Source: an uncultured Lachnospiraceae bacterium | Lineage (GTDB): Bacteria; Bacillota; Clostridia; Lachnospirales; Lachnospiraceae | DNA: 64,000 nt | Direction of reading: 5' to 3' | Assembly: GCA_910587095.1 (NCBI GenBank) | Contig: CAJUMJ010000028.1 | Coordinates: 16,370 to 80,369 of the forward strand | Part shown: in pieces, positions 53,257 through 61,291 of the stretch | How the letters are laid out: every line of letters starts with the position of its first letter | Position numbering within the stretch: position 1 is the stretch's first letter | Program-made: the position numbers and the translations under genes | The notes under the pieces: generated by a model | What the model was told of the DNA's origin: nothing | Seen by the model: only the letters and a program-made list of their open reading frames with translations | Database searches by the model: none

Positions 53257-54501
53257 CTATACCGAAAACCCTTTAAATAACCCACGCATCCCGACCGCAA
53301 TCACAAGCGATGTGACAGCGGAAAACAAAACCACAGCATACTCAAAGCCTCCGCAAAGTTCAAACAAAACACCGTACATGGCGTTGCCAAGCGGCTGCGC
53401 GCACATAGCTACGGTAATGATGACCGAGATCACCTTCCCCAGCAGATCAGGCGGCGTCACCGTCTGGAAAAACGTCATCATCTGTATTGTAAAAACAGTA
53501 CAACATGTCATGATGAGAAAACAGCCTGCCGTCATAATCACGTAATTCACCATGCCCGATGAAAACACGGCCAGCGACAAAGCGACGGGAAACAGGCATC
53601 CGGCCGAAACGACAATCAGTCTTCCCGCTTTCTGAACGGAAAGTCTCTTTGCGAAAATACCCGCGCAGACGCCGCCCGCAAGCCCGCCTGCTGCCAGAAT
53701 CCCCTGTGCAAATCCGTAAAGCCTGTTCGCCTGCGCCGCATCCAGATCAATCACCTCTGTCACTAGGTAAGGCAGTGCCACCGTAATCATTGAGGACAAA
53801 AACAGATTGATCCCACTGACCGCCAAAACCGCTTTCCCGATCACCGGCCGTTCTTTCCTGATAAAGCTGACGCTCTGTGCAAAATCCGACCGGATCATTT
53901 CCCTGATGCCACCCTCCGAATCCCGCTTCTGAAAAGGGATATGGATAAAAATTTCCATAACCGCGGAAAACACAAAGCATGCCACGCAGACCCACAAAAC
54001 AGGCTTAAGTCCATAGGCACTGTACAAGACTCCCCCCAGCACCGGTCCGAGCAGAGCCGAAAAGGAGCTGATGGTATTGACAATGGAATTGGCCTCCATT
54101 ATGCGCTCTGTCCCCACCAGCGCCGGTATGGCCGCCTGAACGGACGGCTGGTAGGCTCCCGCAATCCCGTATAAAATCATCAGCGTGGTCGTCAGCAAAA
54201 TCACAAGGTTGACGCTGTCCATAAGCATGCCAAACGTCAGAATCAGCACTGCCGTAAAAAAATCCAATATGACCATCACGTTTCGCTTATTCACCCTGTC
54301 CGCGATGATGCCGCCCACCGGCGAAAGCAGGATAGACGGGATAAACGCGCACGCCATAACGGTTCCGTAGAGTGCGGATGATCCCGTTTTGTTTAAGAGA
54401 TACAGCGGCATAGCAAACCGCAGGGCGGCGTTTCCGAACAGAGAAATAATCTGTCCGATCACAACAAGCGTGAAATTTCTTGAAAACAATTTTTGATTCA
54501 T
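53257..54501 (-). CDS. MFS drug-efflux-type transporter
   Basis: 414 residues with twelve membrane helices. FTLVVIGQIISLFGNAALRF at the N-terminus and the loop GGIIADRVNKRNVMV (motif A, GxxxDRxxxR) mark the MFS_3 group of macrolide/tetracycline-type efflux pumps. The gene upstream encodes a TetR regulator, and both promoters share the same operator-like palindrome. Probably an inducible exporter of a small hydrophobic compound. Unrelated to the glycan locus despite the shared direction. Confidence 0.9.
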   Translation of the reverse strand: MNQKLFSRNFTLVVIGQIISLFGNAALRFAMPLYLLNKTGSSALYGTVMACAFIPSILLSPVGGIIADRVNKRNVMVILDFFTAVLILTFGMLMDSVNLVILLTTTLMILYGIAGAYQPSVQAAIPALVGTERIMEANSIVNTISSFSALLGPVLGGVLYSAYGLKPVLWVCVACFVFSAVMEIFIHIPFQKRDSEGGIREMIRSDFAQSVSFIRKERPVIGKAVLAVSGINLFLSSMITVALPYLVTEVIDLDAAQANRLYGFAQGILAAGGLAGGVCAGIFAKRLSVQKAGRLIVVSAGCLFPVALSLAVFSSGMVNYVIMTAGCFLIMTCCTVFTIQMMTFFQTVTPPDLLGKVISVIITVAMCAQPLGNAMYGVLFELCGGFEYAVVLFSAVTSLVIAVGMRGLFKGFSV

Positions 54502-54518
54502 GTCTCAATGTCCCTTCT

Positions 54519-54625
54519 GAAATTTATTTTTTTCTCCATTTCTGCGCTGCTCTTTGCGCATAACGAGTTTGTGTCAGGCAACGCGCAGACACAAATCTCG
54601 CGATTGAAAATTTTAATTTTCAATC
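54519..54625 (-). repeat. Leader repeat with hairpins upstream of the MFS gene
   Basis: Contains tgcgc/gcgca (54544-54561), gagtttgtgtc/gacacaaatctc (54565-54600), and gattgaaaatt/aattttcaatc (54602-54625). The left part matches the wecE leader at 11429-11490, including the start of a short frame encoding MRKEQRRNGEKN on the minus strand from 54561. The rightmost palindrome overlaps the predicted -10. Confidence 0.75.
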
Positions 54626-54650
54626 TTAATACCAACCGTCGGTATGTAAA
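54623..54650 (-). promoter_or_regulatory. MFS promoter with TetR operator in the spacer
   Basis: Minus strand TTTACA (54645-54650), 16 bp, TAAGAT (54623-54628). The spacer holds accaaccgtcggtatgt (54631-54647), which matches the TetR-gene operator at 55394-55410 at 14 of 17 positions. A bound repressor would block polymerase. Confidence 0.65.
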
Positions 54651-54654
54651 TATC

Positions 54655-54684
54655 GAAAAATATTCTGCCCGTATTTCAGGGCAG
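54655..54684 (-). terminator. Terminator of the TetR gene
   Basis: Minus strand CTGCCC-TGAAATAC-GGGCAG followed by AATATTTTT, 12 bp after the stop codon. Short stem but perfect pairing and a good T-run. Confidence 0.65.
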
Positions 54685-54696
54685 ATTCGATCCGTC

Positions 54697-55350
54697 CTAT
54701 TTGCTTTTCTGGTAAATTGCCGTCAGTTTCCGCATCCTCGTTATCATTTCCTCATCCACAATATCCAGTCCCATACCCTTAAGCATCTGGTCAAACACCA
54801 AAAACTTATAATACGTCTCCTCCTCGGAGCTATCAAACACCATGGGATTTATCCAGACGTTTGCCACAAGTGAAATCAATTCCGCCATCTGCTTCGGGTA
54901 CTCCGCGACGATGGAGCCGTCGGCAATCCCCTCCTCGATAATGGGAAGAATGTATTCCGGCGCCGTCAGTTCTATGGTTTCATACAGGAGGCTGGTAAGA
55001 AGCCTTGGATTATTGTAAATGCCCGGAGCCACTTTAAATATGTCGTCCTGTACGGAACGGCACAACGAAGACTTGAACAAGGTTCTCAGTTTCTCTATTC
55101 CGTTCAGGTCTTTTCGTTTCAGAATGCCCGCGAGCTTCCGGTTGGACTCCTCCATCATTCTGTTCGTAACCGCGTCCAGAATTTCCTCCTTCGACTTAAA
55201 GTGATGATAAATCGCACCCTTGCTCAGCCCGCCCAAATTGTCAATGATTTCCTGGATAGAAGTGCGCTCGTAGCCTTTCTCCATGAACAGACGGCCGGCA
55301 ACACCCAAAATTAAATTGACCGTTTCCTCCGGGTACTTGTTTCTCGCCAC
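54697..55350 (-). CDS. TetR family transcriptional regulator
   Basis: 217 residues from a GTG at 55350, which has GGAGG eight bases upstream; a TTG at 55389 would lie within the promoter. The N-terminal helix-turn-helix includes RLFMEKGYERTSIQEIIDNL and SKGAIYHHFKSKEEIL, standard for TetR. The C-terminal ligand domain (about 70-210) is not recognisable beyond that. It lies between an operator of its own (55394-55410) and a similar site before the MFS gene, which indicates repression of both. Confidence 0.9.
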   Translation of the reverse strand: MARNKYPEETVNLILGVAGRLFMEKGYERTSIQEIIDNLGGLSKGAIYHHFKSKEEILDAVTNRMMEESNRKLAGILKRKDLNGIEKLRTLFKSSLCRSVQDDIFKVAPGIYNNPRLLTSLLYETIELTAPEYILPIIEEGIADGSIVAEYPKQMAELISLVANVWINPMVFDSSEEETYYKFLVFDQMLKGMGLDIVDEEMITRMRKLTAIYQKSK

Positions 55351-55387
55351 GGCTTCCCCCTCCGATACATACTGTTGGTGTGTTTCC

Positions 55388-55417
55388 AAAATAACATACC
55401 GGCGGTATGTTTGTCAA
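55388..55417 (-). promoter_or_regulatory. TetR gene promoter with palindromic operator
   Basis: Minus strand TTGACA (55412-55417), 18 bp, TATTTT (55388-55393). The spacer contains the perfect palindrome ACATACC-ggc-GGTATGT (55394-55410). The layout is that of an autoregulated TetR gene. Confidence 0.7.
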
Positions 55418-55420
55418 CCC

Positions 55421-56542
55421 CTATTCCGTCTCCCACTCCGCATACCGTTCCAACACGTCGTCAATGGCATCCTCCGCATACTTCCAGTAATCATGGTACT
55501 CCTGATACACTCTCCTCCGCTCCTCCTCCGGACAGTTCTCCCGATCCAGCTCATACAGTTCCATAAGATAGCTAATCCCGGCTTCCTTGTTCTGCCCTTT
55601 CCTGACAATACCGGTCCCGGACAGCAGTATCAGAAGACACGCCGCCGCCGCGAAACAGGAGATCAGAATCTGTTCAAACCGCCAGCCCACGTACAGGCGG
55701 TCAATATAAGCTGCCATTTCCTTCCCGTATGCCAGATAAAACTCCATATACCTGATCAGATCGAGCTTCACATCCAAATCTATTTCGCGTCCCGCCTCCT
55801 GGCAGACCTTTTTTCTTAGCTGCCCGTAGAAGCTTCTGCCCTCCTTCAGCCAGAATCGATCCATGCAAAAGGACGGCAGCCTGAAACAAATTCTCTTTTT
55901 TTTTCGAAAAACACGAAGATCCGTCTCCCACTCTCCGTCGGACGGCTTATTTTCCCCGGTATGGAACGAGGATAAAAAACGTTCGAAATACAAGATCGTT
56001 TTTCTCCGCCACCCATATACCCCACACAGTGTCCTTACAAATTCTTTGCGAAACTCCGTATCCGCGAACAAATCCGCGAACGCGTTTCGATTCAGAAAGT
56101 AATCCCACGCCTCCGTCCTGTTTTTCAGACAGGGATTTTTCGAAAGCAGCAGAAACTGTGAGAGAAAATGCTCCCTTTCCCCGTAGGAGTCCACAGCGCT
56201 GAAATCAAAATCACGCGCCGTCCCAGGTTCCTGCCCGGAAGTCCCCGTGTTCGGCTCCGGCCCGTGGCTCTCTATATCCCGCTCCGGCTCCGGCAAGCGT
56301 CCGAAATTCTCCGCGTCCCGCTCCGGCTTTTTCCCTTGTCCGAAAGCGTTCCCGAAAGCCGCTCCCGTCCCCGCTTTCCGGCTCTTCGCGATTTGCAGCG
56401 CCGCCTTATACGCGCTTTGCAGCGCCTTAAATTCCTCCGGGTGCTCCTCCGGATGGAACTGCTTTGCCTGTCTTGCGTATGCCGATTTAATTTTGGAGAT
56501 ATCCTCTGTCGGCGCAATGCCTAACAGCTCCCATATACTCAT
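55421..56542 (-). CDS. J-domain-like protein with altered HPD motif and a membrane helix
   Basis: 373 residues. The first 50 residues form a J-domain (SIWELLGIAPTEDISKIKSA, then YARQAKQFHPEEHPEEFKAL), but the HPD that stimulates Hsp70 ATPase reads HPE at residues 30-32. A charged linker rich in Pro, Glu and Gly (about 55-115), a helical region and one membrane helix near residue 300 (SCFAAAACLLILLSG) follow, then a short acidic tail. Its ATG overlaps the stop of the Hsp70 gene (ATGA), so it is most likely a dedicated partner of that chaperone. Whether HPE is still active is open. Confidence 0.8.
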   Translation of the reverse strand: MSIWELLGIAPTEDISKIKSAYARQAKQFHPEEHPEEFKALQSAYKAALQIAKSRKAGTGAAFGNAFGQGKKPERDAENFGRLPEPERDIESHGPEPNTGTSGQEPGTARDFDFSAVDSYGEREHFLSQFLLLSKNPCLKNRTEAWDYFLNRNAFADLFADTEFRKEFVRTLCGVYGWRRKTILYFERFLSSFHTGENKPSDGEWETDLRVFRKKKRICFRLPSFCMDRFWLKEGRSFYGQLRKKVCQEAGREIDLDVKLDLIRYMEFYLAYGKEMAAYIDRLYVGWRFEQILISCFAAAACLLILLSGTGIVRKGQNKEAGISYLMELYELDRENCPEEERRRVYQEYHDYWKYAEDAIDDVLERYAEWETE

Positions 56543-58269
56543 CGCATGTCTCCCTCATCTTCCCTGTCGTCCCGGAAGAAAGATTCGTCAAACCCGTCAA
56601 AGTCAAATTTGTTCCGCTCCACGGCCTCCAGATAAACGGAAAGCTGCACACAAGCCTCCCTTCTCGCCCGCGAATTGCCCTCATGTGCTATGATCTGGCG
56701 AAATCTGGACACCTGCGCCGAGATATACTCCCTCACCCCCGGGCTGCATTCCCTGTAGAGCCGGTTGGCCTTTTCCATCAGATAACGGACATTTTCATCC
56801 TCCGCCTGGCTGAGTGTCATCCGCCGAAGTTCCTCCAGTCTGTCATTCAGCTCCTCCTCGCCAAGCCCCATCTTTTTATTCATAATCACCTTATGCAAAG
56901 ACTGGTCACCACTGACGATTCTGATATCCAAAATACCGTTGATATCGTACATGAACGTCACTCTTGCCCCCACCATTCCCTTTGGCTGCGGTGCAAGTCC
57001 CGTCACCGTCATGTTTCCCAAAAGCAGATTTTCCCTGGCAATCAGGCTGTCCCCCTGATAAATCGGAAAGGACATTTCCCTCTGATAGTCCTCCACCGTC
57101 ACATATTCCCTGGTGCGGCTACAAGGCAGCGTATCGTTTCTTTCTATGATCGGCGAAAAACTCCCGTCATAAATCTCTGTCCCGAGAGAAAAAGGGCAAA
57201 TGTCGGCAAGTATCATGTCCTTCACATCGCAGGCACGCTCCTTGATGGCCGCCGCAATACCCACGCCCGCGGCAATGCTTTCATCCGGGCTGTCATCCGG
57301 CACCACCGGAATAGCAAGCAGCGTTTTCAAATACTGTTCCACCACCGGCATTTTGGAAGAACCGCCCACCAAAATCACCTTGTCAATCTCCTCCGCCGCC
57401 ATACCGCTGTCGTTGATCACCCGCCTGACAGGGAGGGACATGCGCATAAACAATTCCTTTCCTATGTGGATCAGATGCTGGTTTGTCATCCCCATCGTGT
57501 ATTCCTGGCTTCCCACATACACGCTCCTTCTGGCCTCATCCTGCCCGGTAAGCTCCCTTTTGAGCGCCTCCGCCTCCTTCAGCACGATGCCCTGCTCCTC
57601 TTTTGACAGCGCTTCCTTTTTCAGCCGGTTTTCCTTGTAAAACTCTTCCGCGATCAGTTCGTTAAAGTCCTTGCCTCCGAGATAGTTGTCACCCGACACC
57701 GCCTGAATCTCCACCATATTGTCGAATGCGTCCACCAGCGAGACGTCCAGCGTGCCGCCGCCGAAATCAAAAATGATAAAAGTCTCCGCGTCCTCCACGC
57801 CCATGTGATGCTTCAAGGCTACCGCAGAAGGCTCATTGATCAGCCGCTCCACCGTAAGTCCCGCCAGTCTTCCCGCGTTTTTTGTCGCGCACCTTTTGTC
57901 GTCGTTAAAATACGCCGGAACACTGATCACGGCCTCCGTCACCGGCTCCCCTATATAGCTTTCCGCGTCCTCCCGCAACCTGCGCAGCACAAAGGAGGAC
58001 AAATCCTCCGCCGTATAGTACTTCCCGTTTACGAAATACCGATAATCAGTTCCCATATTGCGTTTAAACTCGGCGAAGGAAACGGAAGGCGCCGTGATCA
58101 GCCGCTCCTTCGCCACCTTGCCCACAAAGATCTCTCCGTGCTCCCCGAAGCTGACCACCGAAGGCGTCAGGTATTCGCCGAAGGTGTTGGGGATCAGCTC
58201 AATTTTCCCGTTCCTCCACACACTCGCAAGACTGTTTGTCGTTCCAAGATCAATACCGATTACTGCCAT
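56539..58269 (-). CDS. HscC-like Hsp70 family chaperone
   Basis: 576 residues, shorter than DnaK (about 610-640) and of the HscC type. ATPase domain: VIGIDLGTTNSLASVW, ISVPAYFNDDKRCATKNAGR, INEPSAVALKHH, FDFGGGTLDVSLVD and ILVGGSSKMPVVEQYL. The substrate domain begins at about 370 (DICPFSLGTEIYDG) and the C-terminal lid is short, ending without the DnaK EEVD-like tail. It overlaps both neighbours (10 bp with the membrane gene upstream and 4 bp with the J-like gene), which makes a three-gene unit. Probably a specialised rather than housekeeping chaperone. Confidence 0.92.
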   Translation of the reverse strand: MAVIGIDLGTTNSLASVWRNGKIELIPNTFGEYLTPSVVSFGEHGEIFVGKVAKERLITAPSVSFAEFKRNMGTDYRYFVNGKYYTAEDLSSFVLRRLREDAESYIGEPVTEAVISVPAYFNDDKRCATKNAGRLAGLTVERLINEPSAVALKHHMGVEDAETFIIFDFGGGTLDVSLVDAFDNMVEIQAVSGDNYLGGKDFNELIAEEFYKENRLKKEALSKEEQGIVLKEAEALKRELTGQDEARRSVYVGSQEYTMGMTNQHLIHIGKELFMRMSLPVRRVINDSGMAAEEIDKVILVGGSSKMPVVEQYLKTLLAIPVVPDDSPDESIAAGVGIAAAIKERACDVKDMILADICPFSLGTEIYDGSFSPIIERNDTLPCSRTREYVTVEDYQREMSFPIYQGDSLIARENLLLGNMTVTGLAPQPKGMVGARVTFMYDINGILDIRIVSGDQSLHKVIMNKKMGLGEEELNDRLEELRRMTLSQAEDENVRYLMEKANRLYRECSPGVREYISAQVSRFRQIIAHEGNSRARREACVQLSVYLEAVERNKFDFDGFDESFFRDDREDEGDMR

Positions 58270-59624
58270 ATATTCCTCTCCTCCTCCAGCATTTCCAAAA
58301 CGGCCGTCTCACCCTCCGCCGTCTCTTTGCCCGCAGACATTCTCCAAAGCTTTCCGCAAGTCTCCCCCGATTCGAAAAACGAATAAATTTCCCGGTCATC
58401 TTCCGACGAATCGGTCATTTCTATTTCGGTCAAAATACCGGCATCGGAAAAGACAAGCCGGACTTTGTCTCCGTCTCCGAAAGCCTGATTAAACTCCCGG
58501 CCCAGTATTTTGTAAGAAAATTGCTCTTCCCTGTCCGCTCCCCGGTATTCCAAACGGTGAAACAGCGCCTCCGTCTCTTCTCCCTGGGCACGGTACTCTA
58601 CCGCCTCCCGCAGCCTCCCCTCCGCATCGTACAGGCAGGCGCTGTAACAACAAATCCTTCCTTCCTCATAATCCATCTGCCATAAGATATTCTTTCCGTC
58701 ATACTCTGCCCGGTAAAAAGAGGGACTTTGCACAAACTCGTTCCTCCCGTCCTCCCACGCATAATTTAACTGCAATGTCAGCTTCTTCTCCCCCGTATCG
58801 GGAACGCACTCATACAAATTGAACTGCTCCGCGTCCGCTCTCCCGCTGCTTTGATACCAATCTCTGCTGCTGCCACTTTGCAAATCCCTTTTGTAATATG
58901 CGACATAATTTACAAGCTTCTCTTCCCGTTTCCCCCACTGCGTCTTCCACACCTCATTCGGTATGTCCACCAGAAGGGAATTCATTTTAAAAGCAGAGAG
59001 CAGATTGCCGTCCTCATCCTCCAAAAATTCCGTGTGGTTGGCGCAGTAGTCGGAGATTCCGTCAAGCATCTGTTCATCCAGATAGGAATAGCTGACGCCG
59101 GCGCGTCCCTCATCCGTATAGCGGAAATAATTCTTTTCCACCAGGTCTTCGTCCCAATAAATCTCCTCGTGCACCACATTGCCCGCGTCGTTGTACTCAT
59201 AAATATGCCGTCTCGTCCGCGTCCCTTCCTCCGCACTCTGCGTCCGCTCCACGCATATGTTTCCCGCCACGTCATATTCCAGCGTATGTAAGAAAACGCG
59301 GTCGCCCTGCCCGTCATAGTCCGCCTCTTCGTTCAGCCTTCCGTCGCTGTAATAGCGGCTGCTATATCGGCACAGGCTGAGAGTATCCTCCTCCGAATAA
59401 GGGCTTTCGTCCGTTATCTCAATCTTTTTCGGTATCTCTCTCAATATACGCGGTGAAGCCGCCAGCGGATGCAGCCCGGATTCTTTGTGAATACCCTGCA
59501 TATACGCCAGATAGCCGACAGCCACGCACAGTCCCAACGTCCCGCCGAGTATAGCCGTCAGAGAAATAATCGCCCGGGGAACCAGTCCATACGCATTTTC
59601 ATCAAGCCACTTCATTTCGCTCAT
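58260..59624 (-). CDS. Membrane-anchored protein with YD-like repeats, unknown function
   Basis: 454 residues (or 451 from the ATG at 59615, which has the better GAGGGG spacing). One helix near residue 18-42, then about 410 residues predicted outside. This part carries loose repeats of the pattern Y-x-Y/N-D-A/G-G-x-(V/L) such as HIYEYNDAGNVVHEEI and ACLYDAEGRLREAVEYRAQG, reminiscent of RHS/YD-type or MORN-like repeats. First gene of the operon with the Hsp70 and J-like genes, divergent from the DUF3048 gene. No family was recognised. Confidence 0.7.
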   Translation of the reverse strand: MSEMKWLDENAYGLVPRAIISLTAILGGTLGLCVAVGYLAYMQGIHKESGLHPLAASPRILREIPKKIEITDESPYSEEDTLSLCRYSSRYYSDGRLNEEADYDGQGDRVFLHTLEYDVAGNICVERTQSAEEGTRTRRHIYEYNDAGNVVHEEIYWDEDLVEKNYFRYTDEGRAGVSYSYLDEQMLDGISDYCANHTEFLEDEDGNLLSAFKMNSLLVDIPNEVWKTQWGKREEKLVNYVAYYKRDLQSGSSRDWYQSSGRADAEQFNLYECVPDTGEKKLTLQLNYAWEDGRNEFVQSPSFYRAEYDGKNILWQMDYEEGRICCYSACLYDAEGRLREAVEYRAQGEETEALFHRLEYRGADREEQFSYKILGREFNQAFGDGDKVRLVFSDAGILTEIEMTDSSEDDREIYSFFESGETCGKLWRMSAGKETAEGETAVLEMLEEERNIWQ

Positions 59625-59699
59625 CCCCTCACTCTTTTTGTCTGTGCATATATTTTACCACACAGGAGCAATATTTAAGAATTTTTTTACCCGTTTTGG

Positions 59700-59728
59700 A
59701 TGACACCCTCCGTTCGTTATGCTATAAT
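59700..59728 (+). promoter_or_regulatory. Promoter of the DUF3048 lipoprotein gene
   Basis: ATGACA (59700-59705), 17 bp, TATAAT (59723-59728) with an extended TGC before the -10. Near-consensus vegetative promoter about 50 bp upstream of the start codon. Confidence 0.8.
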
Positions 59729-59777
59729 CGTCGCATATTTAGCCACATGCAATAAAGAACAAAGGAGATTGGTCAGC

Positions 59778-60968
59778 ATGAAAAGATTACAGATTATGCT
59801 CCTCACCGCTTTCTCCTCCGCTCTGCTTCTTACGGGCTGCGGCAAGGAAAAAGAAGTGATGGAGAAAACGCCTGACGTCGAAATCCCCGTGATGGAACAG
59901 GTAATCGACGATACGCCGGCAAATACGGAAGCACCGGCAGAGACGGACACCGAAGCCGAAACCGGCACAGATTCCGCCTCCGTCTCGGACGCTCCTCCCG
60001 AAGAGGGCATGGTCAGAAGCCGCATCACCAACGAGTGGGTGGATGAGGAAGTCAATAACACAAGACCCCTTGCCATCATGACCCCAAACACCAAAACAGC
60101 CTCCCAGTACGGCATTTCAAACGCGGATGTTCTGTACGAATGTAATGTCGAGGGAAGCATTACCCGCCTGATGTGGATTATTCAGGACTGGAAAAACGCG
60201 GACAAGCTCGGCAACATCAGAAGCTGCCGCGACTATTATGTATATTGGGCTTTTGAGTGGGACGCCCTCTACGTCCACTTCGGCGGCCCCTTCTACATAA
60301 ACGACGTAATCAGCAGGACAGACGATATCGACGGCAAAACGAGCAGCAATTTTTTCCGGGATAAGAATGCAAAGAACTCGACCGACAACGCGTACATAGA
60401 TGCCGCAGGCGCTCTGGCCGATGCGGATAAGCTTGGCTACTCCATTCAGATGCGTGACGGCTTCGCCGACGAGCAGCATTACCGTTTCGCCTCCCCCGCA
60501 GGCGAGCCAAACGACCTGTCACAATACAGCGACGCGGTTACCGCGAATAAAATCGACATGTCGCCCACCTATCCCGTTACCAACTGCTACTTTGTCTACA
60601 ACACTGACACCGGGCTTTACGACAGGTTCCAGCATCTCTCCGGTTCCTCCGACGGCCCGCACACGGATCTGGCTAACGGCAAACAGCTTGCTTTCAAGAA
60701 TATTTTGATACAAAACACCTACTACGAGGTGCGCGACGACAAAGGCTATCTCGCTTTCCAGTGCCACGACACCACAAGGGACGGCTGGTTTTTCACAAAC
60801 GGCAAAGGTATCCACGTCAACTGGGAAAAGTCCTCCGACTACGGCGCGACGAGATACTACGACGACGACGGAAACGAGATTCAGTTGAACACCGGAAAGA
60901 CCATGGTATGTATCGTGGAGGATGGCGATTCCTTCCTGGTTGACGATCAGGAATTTTCCTCCCGCTGA
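59778..60968 (+). CDS. DUF3048 (YerB-like) lipoprotein
   Basis: 396 residues from the ATG at 59778 (AAAGGAG upstream). A lipoprotein signal peptide ends in LLTGC, with Cys21 as lipidation site, followed by an acidic, Glu/Thr-rich linker (about 25-75). The two-part DUF3048 domain contains RPLAIMTPNTKTASQYGISN, DVLYECNVEGSITRLMWII, GNIRSCRDYYVYWAFEWDAL and the C-terminal GKTMVCIVEDG. It matches YerB of Bacillus in layout; the function is unknown, with an envelope location. The only plus-strand gene up to this point, with its own promoter and a hairpin after it. Confidence 0.92.
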   Translation: MKRLQIMLLTAFSSALLLTGCGKEKEVMEKTPDVEIPVMEQVIDDTPANTEAPAETDTEAETGTDSASVSDAPPEEGMVRSRITNEWVDEEVNNTRPLAIMTPNTKTASQYGISNADVLYECNVEGSITRLMWIIQDWKNADKLGNIRSCRDYYVYWAFEWDALYVHFGGPFYINDVISRTDDIDGKTSSNFFRDKNAKNSTDNAYIDAAGALADADKLGYSIQMRDGFADEQHYRFASPAGEPNDLSQYSDAVTANKIDMSPTYPVTNCYFVYNTDTGLYDRFQHLSGSSDGPHTDLANGKQLAFKNILIQNTYYEVRDDKGYLAFQCHDTTRDGWFFTNGKGIHVNWEKSSDYGATRYYDDDGNEIQLNTGKTMVCIVEDGDSFLVDDQEFSSR

Positions 60969-61016
60969 TCGGAATTTCAGGTTCCCGAAAGAACCCGCTT
61001 ATAAAACCACAGATTT

Positions 61017-61052
61017 TTCACCCGCATAATTCAATGGATTTATGTGGGTGAA
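61017..61052 (+). terminator. Hairpin after the DUF3048 gene
   Basis: ttcacccgcataa/ttatgtgggtgaa with one G-T pair and a 10-base loop, about 50 bp after the stop. Only a weak T-rich run follows, so termination is uncertain. Confidence 0.5.
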
Positions 61053-61104
61053 TTCTGTTATGGCAGATTTCTTTCCTACAATATTATCAGGACTTCAACA
61101 TGGA

Positions 61105-61193
61105 CTAGTACAACGAAAATTAAGTCTTTGATATATTCGCGCTGAACAATTAGACAAGTGAATATGTCAGTTACTTAATATTCGTTGTACTAG
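61105..61193. mobile_element. 89-bp inverted-repeat element, MITE-like
   Basis: Arms 61105-61125 and 61173-61193 pair at 20 of 21 positions (ctagtacaacgaa... / ...ttcgttgtactag) around a 47-bp centre with no coding capacity. It lies in AT-rich DNA between the DUF3048 gene and the ATPase-nuclease pair. It could be a miniature transposable element or the remains of an insertion end. No target duplication was identified. Confidence 0.5.
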
Positions 61194-61235
61194 CAATTAA
61201 TAAATCCATTAAAACGGATAAAAGTTATTAAAAAT

Positions 61236-61264
61236 GATTAAATTGGTTAAAAATGTGGTATAAT
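61236..61264 (+). promoter_or_regulatory. Promoter of the ATPase-nuclease pair
   Basis: TATAAT at 61259-61264 with an extended TGG in front; only a poor -35 (GATTAA, 61236-61241). The region 61205-61256 holds repeated TTAAAAATG-like units (61227-61236 and 61247-61255) that could be binding sites. Confidence 0.65.
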
Positions 61265-61291
61265 AAATAAAACTGATAAGGAGGTACGCAT

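Noticed and set aside
56683..57606. 307-codon plus-strand open frame
   Set aside because: Antisense to the Hsp70 gene, whose motifs are unmistakable.
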